The position numbers and the translations under genes are program-made. Positions 1 through 8,287 of a DNA stretch of 64,000 bases are shown piece after piece. Origin of the DNA: JACPNO01 sp963825405 (GTDB taxonomy: Bacteria; Acidobacteriota; Terriglobia; Bryobacterales; Bryobacteraceae); NCBI GenBank assembly GCA_963825405.1, contig CAWGTB010000002.1:1-64000 (forward strand). Direction: 5' to 3'. Under the pieces are notes generated by a model, which searched no databases, was not told where the DNA came from, and worked only from the letters and a program-made list of their open reading frames with translations. The first letter of the stretch is position 1. Every line of letters begins with the position of its first letter.

Positions 1-1206
1 GGCGGTGGCGGTGAACAACACCGGTGTGAGCGGATATCCCCACATGCGATAAGGGCGCTCGCGGTTCGGATATTTGCGGCGCAGAATGATGACGCCCGGC
101 ACAGTGAGTCCGTAAAAAATAAACGCCGCGAACATGGCATACGTAACCAGCGTTTCGAACGAACCGGTCACCACCAGCACCGCCGCCCACAATCCCTGCA
201 TGGCGATATTGAAGGACATGGTTTGAAAACGCGGATGGATTTGCCCCAGGCTTTCGAAAATCAGCCCGTCGCGCGACATGGCAAACAGCAGCCGGGGCGT
301 AGTGAGAATATGGCCATTGGCCGCGCCTAGAATGGAAAGCAAAATCGTGATCGACACGACAGCGCCGCCTGCCGTGCCCAGAGTTCGCGCGGCAACATCC
401 GCGCCCACACGTGGGCTGGCGGCAATTTCAGCTATCGGCAGCACGCGCAGATAAGCCAGGTTGGCCAGCAGGTAAACCGCGACCGCGATCGCCAGTCCGA
501 TTCCCAAGGCCAGAGGCAAATTGCGCCGCGGCTCGCGGATTTCACCGGCGACGTAGCTAATGTTGCTCCAGCCGTCATACGAAAGCAGCGTGGCTAGCAT
601 CGCCACGCCAAAATGGCTCCAGCTAAATCCCGAAGCGGCGGGCCACCAATCGATGGCCGCGCGCGGGCGTCCGGGCAGGAAGGCGCTGCCGACAATCACG
701 GCAATCCCTGCGAGCTTCAGCCAGGTCGAGGCGTTTTGCACCGCAGAGCCGGGCTTGATTCCGCAATAATTCACCGCCGTGAGCGCTGCGATCAGGCCCA
801 CGGCAAGCAGTTTCGAGGCCGCTGGTCCCAACGGGAAGAAATACGAAAGCGTGATGGAGAAGCTGACGGCGAGCCAGGCGATGGCGCCCGCCGAGACTAC
901 CAGGGAAAAAGTCCAGCCACTCAGAAACGCCGCCAGCGGCCCGTAACATTCGCGTAGAAAAACGTAGGGCCCGCCGGTCAGCGGCATCATCGCGCCCATT
1001 TCCGCGTAGGCCAATGCGCCGAAAAAACACAACACACCGCTCGCCGCCCACACCGCCAGGATTCCCGGAGCCGACGGCAGTTCCGCCGCGATCAGCCTCG
1101 GCAGCAGAAAAATTCCACCACCCACTACGATCCCGACCAGGATCGCGACCGAATCGGTTAAGCTCAGCGTGCGCGCCAGTTCAGTAGTTTTCGTCACGGC
1201 AGGCAT
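1..1206 (-). CDS. APC-family amino acid permease (3' end cut by window edge)
   Basis: The 402 visible residues from ATG 1206 read as an APC-superfamily transporter of the LAT/y+LAT type, an inner-membrane amino acid permease or exchanger. The N-terminus has the hallmark glycine-rich first helix (VGIVVGGGIFLLP), then a second helix followed by ALAYAEMGAMMPLTGGPYVF, which is the typical TM2 region. The segment LSYDGWSNISYVAGEI corresponds to the conserved TM6 region of this family. The frame stays open to base 1, ending inside the conserved WGYPLTPVLF stretch, so roughly the last two helices lie outside. The substrate cannot be told. The gene has no obvious operon partner in the window. Confidence 0.9.
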   Translation of the reverse strand, partial: MPAVTKTTELARTLSLTDSVAILVGIVVGGGIFLLPRLIAAELPSAPGILAVWAASGVLCFFGALAYAEMGAMMPLTGGPYVFLRECYGPLAAFLSGWTFSLVVSAGAIAWLAVSFSITLSYFFPLGPAASKLLAVGLIAALTAVNYCGIKPGSAVQNASTWLKLAGIAVIVGSAFLPGRPRAAIDWWPAASGFSWSHFGVAMLATLLSYDGWSNISYVAGEIREPRRNLPLALGIGLAIAVAVYLLANLAYLRVLPIAEIAASPRVGADVAARTLGTAGGAVVSITILLSILGAANGHILTTPRLLFAMSRDGLIFESLGQIHPRFQTMSFNIAMQGLWAAVLVVTGSFETLVTYAMFAAFIFYGLTVPGVIILRRKYPNRERPYRMWGYPLTPVLFTATA

Positions 1207-1229
1207 CGAGGTCCAATCTGTCCAGGAAA

Positions 1230-1311
1230 GGAAAAGGGGACAGACGACATTTCCGCGCTGCGACGAAAAGGGGAAATAGAGGAAATGGAAATATCGTCTG
1301 TCCCCTTTTCC
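1230..1311. repeat. Long imperfect inverted repeat (REP-like / terminator-like)
   Basis: The arms at 1230-1247 and 1294-1311 are perfect 18-base complements (GGAAAAGGGGACAGACGA). The match continues inward after one mismatch with ATTTCC at 1249-1254 and GGAAAT at 1287-1292, giving about 25 paired bases. It lies between the start of the permease gene and the end of the beta-helix gene, both on the minus strand. It may act as a transcription terminator for upstream reading or be a mobile REP-like element. GGGGACAGACG-type palindromes recur in many genomes, but I cannot count copies outside this window. Confidence 0.7.
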
Positions 1312-1314
1312 GAC

Positions 1315-2697
1315 TTAATCGTCTTCATCACGGCAAACGTTGCGCTCCAATTTGTTGCTGCCGGCCAAAACACCTGGCGCGGCGAGAATGCAATTCTGCT
1401 TCATGTGATAGCCAGAGATTTCATTGTCGGCGACTACGTTATCATGCGCCGGCGCCGGACGCTCCGCGCCGCTTCCCAAATAAATGCCCGCGCGCAGAAT
1501 ATCCGGTTGACCGGGAGCGTAGTAGCAGCCGAACTTGGCGGCGTTCTCGTTGCAATGCGCCAGGTTGATGCGCCGCAGGTGATTGTGCGCAATACGGTGA
1601 CCCGAACCAATCACGAAAATGCCTCCGAACAGCATGCCGTCGATTTCATTTTCCTCGATCGTGATTCGCTCCGACTGCATATCCGGGTTGCCGTTGTTCA
1701 TCACGATGCCGTAATTGCCATACGGATACGTCTCCGCCGCTTGGCGATTCACGAAGTGGTTGGCGCGCACCTCACCGTCATGAAACCCGTCCAGGTCGAT
1801 GCATTTGCCGTTGATTTCCTCGAAGCGGTTGCCGATGTAAGCGGACTGGCTGGTGTCGCCGGCGGTGTCGATCGCCACCGGAATGGCGCGCCCTTCGACA
1901 TCGATGGCCTGGCTTGGAAATCCGATTCGCGATCCGGAGTTCTCTTCAACCCGCACGTGCGTTGCGTGACCAACCTGAATCGCATCCCGGCCGATGGTAT
2001 CGAAATGATTCCCCGCGATGCGGCCGTTGGCATTGCGCGGCGAAGTGTAGAGCGAATGCGTCCAGATGCCATTGCCGCGTATATTGCGCAGCGTGCAATC
2101 CGTCACGCGAAAATCGGCGGTGCCCTCCTCGATCAGAATGCCGCCGGTCGCATTGTTGCCGCCGGGTGCATTGCGCGAACCGCTGTCGTCCACGGTGACG
2201 CTGCTGATCGTGACATCGCGCGAACGGCTCACTAAAATCGCGAAGCCGGAAATGCGCGTGAAATGCACCCGTGAAACATTCAACCAGTTGACTCCGGCCG
2301 CGAGTATCCCGTTCGCCTGGGTGAATTTTTCGAATGGCACATTGTAAGGCGGCAGCCCGGTGCGCGCTTCCGTCGCCGGCAGGTTGCCATCGATCGAAAA
2401 ATTACTGAAGCGGATTCCGCTGGCTCGCTCGCATAGGAAAATAGCACGCCCGCGAAAACGCGCCGAGGCGCGCACCACAGAGCCGCCTGAAGCCGCGCCG
2501 CGAATCTCCAGATCATGCGCCGCCGCGGGAATTTCAAAACCGGATGAAATTTCGATCAAGCCGTCGGGAAGCTCGACCACGCCGGTTCCGGCGCGCAGTG
2601 CCGCACGCAAGGCACGTTCGGCCCGCGATCCGGGAGTGGGAATCAGCAAGGCGAGCGCGGCGGCAATCACAGCGCAAGCCGCCAGCGCGCGCCGCAA
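1315..2697 (-). CDS. Secreted right-handed parallel beta-helix protein
   Basis: A 460-residue protein with an N-terminal signal peptide (hydrophobic run ending near GSRA, residues 1-27). The rest is a chain of short repeats rich in asparagine, glycine and isoleucine, such as RITIEENEIDGM and HDNVVADNEISGY. This is the pattern of right-handed parallel beta-helix (pectate-lyase/NosD-like) proteins that bind or cleave surface polysaccharide. The start is a TTG directly after the stop of the upstream methyltransferase frame, so the two genes are probably co-transcribed and coupled. No catalytic residues can be assigned safely, and the substrate is unknown. Confidence 0.75.
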   Translation of the reverse strand: MRRALAACAVIAAALALLIPTPGSRAERALRAALRAGTGVVELPDGLIEISSGFEIPAAAHDLEIRGAASGGSVVRASARFRGRAIFLCERASGIRFSNFSIDGNLPATEARTGLPPYNVPFEKFTQANGILAAGVNWLNVSRVHFTRISGFAILVSRSRDVTISSVTVDDSGSRNAPGGNNATGGILIEEGTADFRVTDCTLRNIRGNGIWTHSLYTSPRNANGRIAGNHFDTIGRDAIQVGHATHVRVEENSGSRIGFPSQAIDVEGRAIPVAIDTAGDTSQSAYIGNRFEEINGKCIDLDGFHDGEVRANHFVNRQAAETYPYGNYGIVMNNGNPDMQSERITIEENEIDGMLFGGIFVIGSGHRIAHNHLRRINLAHCNENAAKFGCYYAPGQPDILRAGIYLGSGAERPAPAHDNVVADNEISGYHMKQNCILAAPGVLAGSNKLERNVCRDEDD

Positions 2698-4000
2698 CTA
2701 TGCCACCTCGATCTCAACCGGCGGCAGCGTGCGCGCCCCGTTGCGCAGCAGGATGCGGTGAACGCCCGCCGGCATGCCCTCAGGCAAACGGAAATTCAGC
2801 TCGTAGCTCATCGTCAAGGTATTGCGAGGAACCCACTGAACTTCAGCTAACCGCTTGGCCATCCACCGTCACTTCGAAGGCGCTCTTGTCGGCGATGTCT
2901 TCCATCACCAGTTTGACCGAGCCCGACTCCACGCGGCGCCCCGCCAGGAAATTGATGCCATCCGCCACCGAGCCCACGCGCGGCGCAATCGGACCCGGCG
3001 GAATCACCCGCAGCCACACCGGCGGGGCCACCGGCTTTCCCAGCCACATCACATCCACGCGCACTATTCCGGTTCGGGTACCTTTCGGGAGCTGAACGTC
3101 GAGCTGAACCACGCCATCCCACACCGGCGGCCCCAGATAACTTGGCATGCCAGGCACGCCCTCGAAGCTGACCGCAAGGTGATTCAAGTCACAATCCGCG
3201 GGCATGGATTCCAGCCAGATAGTGCAGCCGGCAAAACAGCCGCTGGCCGGCACGACGGGTTCGCCGGTTTGCGAATTCGCCGCGCCGCGGATGCGCGCCA
3301 CCGTGCCGGGACTTTTCAAACGCTGGCGCCAACCGTCCGGCTGCTTGCGCATGGTGGTCCACAGATATTGCGAGCCCGCGCCTTCAAGCGCGAGCAGTTG
3401 AAAATCATGAACGCGGGAAAATTGACTCAGCTCCCTGGCGGACAGGCGCACGCCTTCCCAGGTGTTGGTTTCGCGATCCGTATCGGGTAGGCCGTTGAAC
3501 TGGCAGCGCAGAATGCCGCCGTTCTTCAGCACGCGCCGCGCCTCGGTAAGATATTGCCACACGACCTCGCGGCTTGGAATGTGCTGAAAAACAGCGTAGG
3601 AATAAACGAAGTCGAAAGTCTCGGCGGGAAACGCGCTGAGGTCGGCGCCGGAACAAGCCTGCACGTGCGCGTTCGGCAGACGATCCAGCCTGACGGCGGC
3701 CATGCGGACCATTTCCTCGGAGACGTCCACGCCATGAATCTCGCCGAAATTGCGGGCGAGCGGGCGCATCAGCCGGCCCGGACCGCAACCGATCTCGAGC
3801 GCGCGGCGCGCCTCCAGCGGGATCGCCGGATCCAAGCGCTTTACTTCGGATTCGAGCGCGCGAACGGTATCAACGCCAGTGGCGAAGAACTCGTCTTCAG
3901 CCTGATGCTTGCGCCCGAAAGCAACGTAGTAATACGCATCCTCAAGCGCCCGGCCGTCCCAATCCGACCGCATCCGCGCGAGTACATCGGGGGAATCCAT
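2698..4000 (-). CDS. SAM-dependent methyltransferase with C-terminal beta-rich domain (one frameshift)
   Basis: From ATG 4000 the product begins MDSPDVLARM. It carries a class I SAM methyltransferase domain with motif I EIGCGPGR at residues 69-76 and the acidic motif GVDVSEEM. About 200 further residues look beta-rich and may be a carbohydrate- or target-binding domain. The frame stops at 2843, but removing one base near 2848 restores a continuous reading ending in the NFRLPEGMPAGVHRI region with a TAG at 2698-2700, directly before the beta-helix start. I therefore treat 2698-4000 as one gene with a single-base insertion. The target molecule is unknown; its beta-helix neighbour suggests a surface glycan. 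Confidence 0.75.
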
Positions 4001-4008
4001 GCGCTGCC

Positions 4009-4014
4009 ATTGTA
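4009..4014 (-). promoter_or_regulatory. Possible -10 element of the methyltransferase gene
   Basis: On the minus strand TACAAT lies exactly 8 bases before ATG 4000, with no Shine-Dalgarno sequence between. This spacing would place transcription start at or next to the start codon (leaderless mRNA). No convincing -35 is visible. Confidence 0.35.
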
Positions 4015-4026
4015 GCCGGAAAAAAC

Positions 4027-4124
4027 ACATTTCTCGCAGAGACGCAGAGAGCGCAGAGAAAACCTTAAGAAAATAAAATAGGTTCTTATTTCTTCGTAGT
4101 TCTCTGCGTCTCTGCGAGAAATGT
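4027..4124. repeat. Dispersed CGCAGAGACGCAGAG inverted repeat, copy 1
   Basis: Perfect 24-base arms at 4027-4050 and 4101-4124 (core TTTCTCGCAGAGACGCAGAG and its complement) enclose about 50 AT-richer bases. The element sits between the divergent methyltransferase and ABC-like genes. The same arm sequence recurs near 7763, 14057 and 25722, so this is a repeat family rather than a private hairpin. Confidence 0.85.
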
Positions 4125-4141
4125 CTTGTTCGTCCCCGGGT

Positions 4142-4147
4142 TATCCT
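4142..4147 (+). promoter_or_regulatory. Possible -10 element of the ABC-like gene
   Basis: TATCCT ends 7 bases before ATG 4155 and no ribosome-binding site is present in the gap. As with the divergent gene, this geometry would give a leaderless transcript. Confidence 0.35.
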
Positions 4148-4154
4148 ATCTGCA

Positions 4155-5090
4155 ATGGCCATTGCCTTCCGGCAAATCACGTTCACTCCGCTGCGTGCCT
4201 TCGACGCCTTCGCTCCCAACGGCGCGGTCATCGGGATCGTGGGCGAAGATGGCTCCGGACAAAGCCAGTTGCTGCGCCTGGCTGCGGGCATCGATAACGC
4301 CGACGCCGGCTCGGTAGCCTCAGGCCGCACGCGCCGTCTGCTCGGTCCCACCGACCCCTTGAACTTTGCGCCCGCCGACGTGCTGCTGATCGAACACACA
4401 CTCGCTCTGCACGATCCGCTGGTCCGCGCCCGCGCCGTGGCCGCGCTCGACCGCCTGCGCCGCGGTGGCGCCACCATTCTGCTGGTTTCTCACGACGACG
4501 ATCTGCTGCGCGACCTCTGCGACGAAGTCTGGTGGCTGGATAAAGGCGTGCTCGCCGGGCGCGGCGATCCCACCGAAACCCTCGCCGCCTATCGCAAGCA
4601 CATAGCCCAGCGCATTCGCGCGTGGGGCGAATCGGTGTCGAGCCCGCTCACGCCCACCCTACGGCGCGGCGACGGCCGGGCAGAAATTCTGAACGTCGAA
4701 ACGCTGGGCGAGAACGGCAAATCGACCGCCGTCTGGCGAAGCGGCGAGAACGCCGTGATTCGCGTGTCCCTGAAATTTAACGGCGCGGTGGCCGATCCGG
4801 TCGTCGGCATCCTGATCCGCACGCGCCTCGGACTCAATGTTTACGGTACCAACACGGAACTCGAGCGCCTCAAGTTCGGACCGTGCAGCGGCGGCGAAAG
4901 CCTGCGTCTCTCGTTTGTTTTTCGCTGCGATCTTTGCCCGCAGCATTACACGATCACCGTCGCTTCCCACGATCCCGACGGTGTCTGGCACGATTGGCTG
5001 GAAGAGGCAGTGGCGTTTTCAGTGACGGACCAGCGCGTGACTGCCGGCGTCGCCAATCTGCGCGCGCGCGCCAGCGTCGAGCGGATTTAG
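4155..5090 (+). CDS. Degenerate ABC ATPase fused to a Wzt-like C-terminal domain
   Basis: A 311-residue protein. Residues 1-155 follow the outline of an O-antigen/capsule exporter ATPase (Wzt/TagH type), but key residues are altered. The Walker A motif is GEDGSGQS (30-37), with Q36 in place of the catalytic lysine. The Q-loop and LSGGQ signature segment are missing. The Walker B region reads LLIEHTLALHD instead of LLLDEP-type. The H-loop (LLVSHD) is kept. Residues from about 175 to 300 resemble the Wzt C-terminal beta-sandwich that binds the glycan end. ATP hydrolysis is unlikely; a glycan-recognition or regulatory role is inferred. It overlaps the convergent enolase-family gene by 4 bases. 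Confidence 0.75.
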   Translation: MAIAFRQITFTPLRAFDAFAPNGAVIGIVGEDGSGQSQLLRLAAGIDNADAGSVASGRTRRLLGPTDPLNFAPADVLLIEHTLALHDPLVRARAVAALDRLRRGGATILLVSHDDDLLRDLCDEVWWLDKGVLAGRGDPTETLAAYRKHIAQRIRAWGESVSSPLTPTLRRGDGRAEILNVETLGENGKSTAVWRSGENAVIRVSLKFNGAVADPVVGILIRTRLGLNVYGTNTELERLKFGPCSGGESLRLSFVFRCDLCPQHYTITVASHDPDGVWHDWLEEAVAFSVTDQRVTAGVANLRARASVERI

Positions 5091-6301
5091 GCGATCGCCA
5101 CCCAGTCGGAATCTTCCGGCAATTGCCACGCTTTCACGCCTTCGTTGCTCAACTCCACTCCGAGCCCGGGCGTGTGCGTCAACTGAATGGCGCTGTGTTC
5201 AACGACTGGCGGATTCGCGGCCATAGATAGAATGGTTTGCTGTCCGCCCAGGCGCGTCTCGGTAATGAGAAAGTCGTGAATCGAGGCGCCAAAATGCACC
5301 GAAGCCATAGTGAGCAAAATGCCGCCGACGTTGTGGGTTGCCACCGGAATACGGTACAGCGCGGCCACGGTCGCGATCTTGCGCACGCCGGTCAGCCCGC
5401 CGCAAAAGGCGATGTCGGGATTGATGAAATCGACCGCCTGATTTTTCAGGAAAGGATAGAAGCCCTGCGGCAATTCCAGTTTCTCGCCGGTCAGCAGCGG
5501 CACGCGGCTCTCGCGTTTGAGCGAAACCCAGCTATCCGAAAACGGCACGGGCAGCGCGTCTTCCAGCCACTTCGGCGAGATCGGCTCGACGGCGCGCGCT
5601 ACGCCGACGGCGCTCGGCAAATCGTATTCGTTGTGGCAGTGCGCCATGATTTCGAAATCGGCGCCCAGCGCCTCGCGTACGTTTTCGAAGCCGGTGCGGA
5701 TTTTATTCAGCTCGGGAGCAGTCAGCGTGGTCGAGTACACCGCCGGCGTTTTGCCGATCGGCGCGGTCGTGTTCACCTTTACCGCGCGAAATCCCTGCGG
5801 ATGTGCGCGGATTTGCGCCGCCCATTCGCTCACCACGCTGCGGTCCAGCAAATCGCGCGGCTCGGAATTGATGAACAGCGGGATGCGCTCGCGAAACGGA
5901 CCGCCCAGCAGCGTGTGCACGGGATAGCCGCTCAGCCGCCCGGCCAAATCCCACAGCGCCATGTCGATGCCGCTCAGCGCCGGAATGCTCGCCATGTAGG
6001 GATGCATCATGGTCGACATGCGGTGGAAGTGGCGCTCGATGGCCAGCGGATCTTCGCCGATGAGCAGCGGTTTGTAGCGCCCCAGCCAGGCCCGCGCCAT
6101 GTCGCCATTGACGCCTGATTCGCCGAAGCCGGAGACGCCGGCATCTGTATCGATGCGAATGAGAGTATGAGAGAGCCGCGAAACCGGCTTGATCTGAATG
6201 CCGGTGATTTTGACTTTACCGCGATCGGCTGCGGTGAGACGGCCGAGCGGCCCGGCCAGCGGCAATGCCAGGGCAGCGCGCAGCCAATCCCGTCGCAGCA
6301 T
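5087..6301 (-). CDS. Mandelate racemase/muconate lactonizing enzyme family protein (enolase superfamily), exported
   Basis: A 404-residue protein with a twin-arginine-like N-terminus (MLRRDW followed by a hydrophobic run), so probable export. The enolase-superfamily N-terminal capping domain and barrel are present, with FRAVKVN, an AHCHNEYD region, WLEDALPVP and TGEKLE as metal-ligand strands, and ATHNVGG near the end as the catalytic-base region. The closest general family is the D-galactonate/sugar-acid dehydratase-like group, but the substrate cannot be named. The gene starts 5 bases after the stop of the ATP-grasp-like gene and is probably in its operon. Confidence 0.8.
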   Translation of the reverse strand: MLRRDWLRAALALPLAGPLGRLTAADRGKVKITGIQIKPVSRLSHTLIRIDTDAGVSGFGESGVNGDMARAWLGRYKPLLIGEDPLAIERHFHRMSTMMHPYMASIPALSGIDMALWDLAGRLSGYPVHTLLGGPFRERIPLFINSEPRDLLDRSVVSEWAAQIRAHPQGFRAVKVNTTAPIGKTPAVYSTTLTAPELNKIRTGFENVREALGADFEIMAHCHNEYDLPSAVGVARAVEPISPKWLEDALPVPFSDSWVSLKRESRVPLLTGEKLELPQGFYPFLKNQAVDFINPDIAFCGGLTGVRKIATVAALYRIPVATHNVGGILLTMASVHFGASIHDFLITETRLGGQQTILSMAANPPVVEHSAIQLTHTPGLGVELSNEGVKAWQLPEDSDWVAIA

Positions 6302-6306
6302 GTGAC

Positions 6307-7665
6307 CTATCCTTTGCTATCGAGGATAAACGTGGGCGCCATGCCCGCGGAAGTCGAATAGGGGCCGGGCGAAGTCGCCGAGAGCCAGCTGGAACAGCCC
6401 GCGATTTTCCCGAAATACGCCTGCGGATGCAGGTCGACGCGCATCTCGCGCAGTTCCAGGTGGCCGTCGGTGGCCAGCGGAAACATGGCAGTGGCGGGCG
6501 CGACGCGCTCCTGGACCACGAAGGGAGTCCGCTGTGCTTCCCGCAGCGTGCGCTCCCAGGCGGTTTGGTCCATGTCCAGCCCGAAAGCGCTGTGCTGATC
6601 ACCGTAGCCGTCGTCGGGCTTCAACACCAGCTTTTCACGATGCGTGCGAATGAATTCCAGCAGGTCTACGCTCTTGTTGCGATGTTTCGTTTTGGTGGCG
6701 CTGACCACGCGCGTCCATGGCACATGCTCGCGAATGGCCTTGCGCTCGGCTGCCGGAAACTTCTCGGTGAGGCTCTCATCGGTAAGCAGCCCGAACATGG
6801 CTTTCTTGTGCGCCAGCTCCGCGCGAAAACTATTCACCACGCAAACTTTGTGCTGGCGATAAGCCTCCACCAGCGGGTGGGAAAGGTCGAAGCGCGTCAG
6901 AAATTCCTGCACGTTGATGCGCCGGTAGACCAGATCGATTTCGAAACTGCCGCTGCGCAGCACCTGATTGCGATATTCCAACTGATCCGGCGAGACGATC
7001 TCGCAGACATATCCCTCAGCCCGGAAATAATCGCGAAACAATTCGTATTCGCTCTGCCGCGCCGCCGGAAACGGCGCACGCAATTCGACGATGGCGATGT
7101 TGGGTTTCTTACGCCCGCCGAATTGCTTGTAAGCCTTCAGCAGGGATGCCAGAAAGTGCTTCTTGCCGCCCAATCGGGCGAGACGAAACTTCTTGCGCAG
7201 GTCTTTGACCGGAGCGCACTCATAAAACAGCTCAGCCAGGCCCTCATCGTAGGCCACGCCGCTGGGCGAATCGGCATTGAGCTGCACCACTTGCATGGAA
7301 TCGTTCGACAAATGCATGTCGAAGCGCGCGGAAACTTCGGTAGTTTGATAACCGGGCGCGAGCGCCGCCAGCATTTTTTCGGCCGGCAATAGTTCGATGC
7401 GCGCCAGCAGCGCCGGCGACGCCATCACCATCTGCTGCATGCGATCGATGGCGGAAATCAGCGACTCACTGGTCTTCACCAACGCGTCATATTGCCGCCG
7501 CATCACCAGATTCGGACGCAGAAAAGGGCACAGCAGCCGCCCACCGGATGTCAGGCGCCCAGCCTCCATGCGCGCTTGCAGCTCATGGGCCCACGCCAAA
7601 TCCCGGTAAGGACCAGTCTCAAGAAGTTTGTTGTAACGGCTGATGGCCTCGTCTAACTGCGTCAT
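6307..7665 (-). CDS. ATP-grasp-like protein (circularly permuted ATP-grasp type)
   Basis: A 452-residue cytosolic protein. The motif VLKPDDGYGDQ near residue 345 resembles the lysine-plus-glycine loop of ATP-grasp ligases, and FVVQERV with ELREMRVDLH downstream resembles the metal-binding strands. The N-terminal half has no motif I recognise beyond VVQLNADSPSGV, which is similar to glutathionylspermidine-synthase-like or circularly permuted ATP-grasp proteins. It presumably forms an amide bond between an acid and an amine, but neither can be named. The enolase-family gene follows after 5 bases. Confidence 0.6.
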   Translation of the reverse strand: MTQLDEAISRYNKLLETGPYRDLAWAHELQARMEAGRLTSGGRLLCPFLRPNLVMRRQYDALVKTSESLISAIDRMQQMVMASPALLARIELLPAEKMLAALAPGYQTTEVSARFDMHLSNDSMQVVQLNADSPSGVAYDEGLAELFYECAPVKDLRKKFRLARLGGKKHFLASLLKAYKQFGGRKKPNIAIVELRAPFPAARQSEYELFRDYFRAEGYVCEIVSPDQLEYRNQVLRSGSFEIDLVYRRINVQEFLTRFDLSHPLVEAYRQHKVCVVNSFRAELAHKKAMFGLLTDESLTEKFPAAERKAIREHVPWTRVVSATKTKHRNKSVDLLEFIRTHREKLVLKPDDGYGDQHSAFGLDMDQTAWERTLREAQRTPFVVQERVAPATAMFPLATDGHLELREMRVDLHPQAYFGKIAGCSSWLSATSPGPYSTSAGMAPTFILDSKG

Positions 7666-7762
7666 GCGGAAGAAGTTATCGCTATGTTTCAGTATCGCAC
7701 AGCGGGAGGTCCAAGACGCGGCACTACAGCTGTAAGATATTGATACTAATTAGTTTAAAGAT

Positions 7763-7856
7763 TTTCTCGCAGAGACGCAGAGTACGCAGAGAACTACTAA
7801 GACCTAGTTGTTTCTTACGGTTTTCTCTGCGTTCTCTGCGTCTCTGCGAGAAATGT
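7763..7856. repeat. Dispersed CGCAGAGACGCAGAG inverted repeat, copy 2
   Basis: The arm TTTCTCGCAGAGACGCAGAG at 7763-7782 has its complement at 7834-7853. The right half (7814-7856) is identical over 43 bases to 14057-14099. The element begins just downstream of the small secreted-protein gene's stop codon and separates it from the ATP-grasp gene's start. Confidence 0.85.
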
Positions 7857-7858
7857 AT

Positions 7859-8266
7859 TTACGCCTGGCTCTTCGGCGATTGCTTCCGTAGCTCCATGAG
7901 TTTTCGCTGCAACTCCTGCTTCGAGACCTCGCCTTTCAGCTTCAGGTTGACCCACATGTAGGCGGTGGTGATGGGAATCGGCAGGTTTTCGCGATCCTGG
8001 TAGAGCTCGTCCAGTTCCTTCACGTAGTCGCGCGGAGAGAAGCCTTTCGCCTGCACTTCCTCCAGCACTCGACGCCGTTCTTCTCCATTCAGATACGATG
8101 TCGCGATCTGCATCCCTTCCTTGATGCCTTCCGTATACATCAGCTTTTGCTGGAGCGACATGGATTTCGTCCAGGCGCGGCCAGTGAATGTATTGAACGT
8201 CTCCGAACTCTGCCCCCAAAGGCTGAGCGCCGTAAGTAAAGCCATGCACGCGATTTTTCGCATCAC
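7859..8266 (-). CDS. Small secreted protein of unknown function
   Basis: A 135-residue protein with a clear signal peptide (KIACMALLTALSLWG, residues 4-18) and a charged, mainly helical mature part that includes EGIKEGMQIATSYLNGEERR and a helix ending in KQSPKSQA. I recognise no family. It lies 21 bases after the HAD phosphatase gene, so it may be the last gene of the Lon-TonB-HAD operon. The repeat copy at 7763-7856 follows its stop codon directly and may end the transcript. Confidence 0.7.
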   Translation of the reverse strand: MMRKIACMALLTALSLWGQSSETFNTFTGRAWTKSMSLQQKLMYTEGIKEGMQIATSYLNGEERRRVLEEVQAKGFSPRDYVKELDELYQDRENLPIPITTAYMWVNLKLKGEVSKQELQRKLMELRKQSPKSQA

Positions 8267-8287
8267 ACCCTGTCCCTTCTTTAGTAC

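Noticed and set aside
1285..2235. Long plus-strand open frame opposite the beta-helix gene
   Set aside because: It is the antisense shadow of a high-GC gene: no recognisable motif, heavy Arg/Ala composition and no ribosome site, while the minus strand encodes a clear signal peptide and repeat protein.
4027..4124. CRISPR-like array of CGCAGAGA repeats
   Set aside because: Copies lie thousands of bases apart, arms are inverted rather than direct, spacers are not regular and no cas genes are present.
4001..4477. N-terminal extension of the methyltransferase to 4477
   Set aside because: The extra residues run through the dispersed repeat and the divergent ABC-like gene. The -10 element and family start support ATG 4000.
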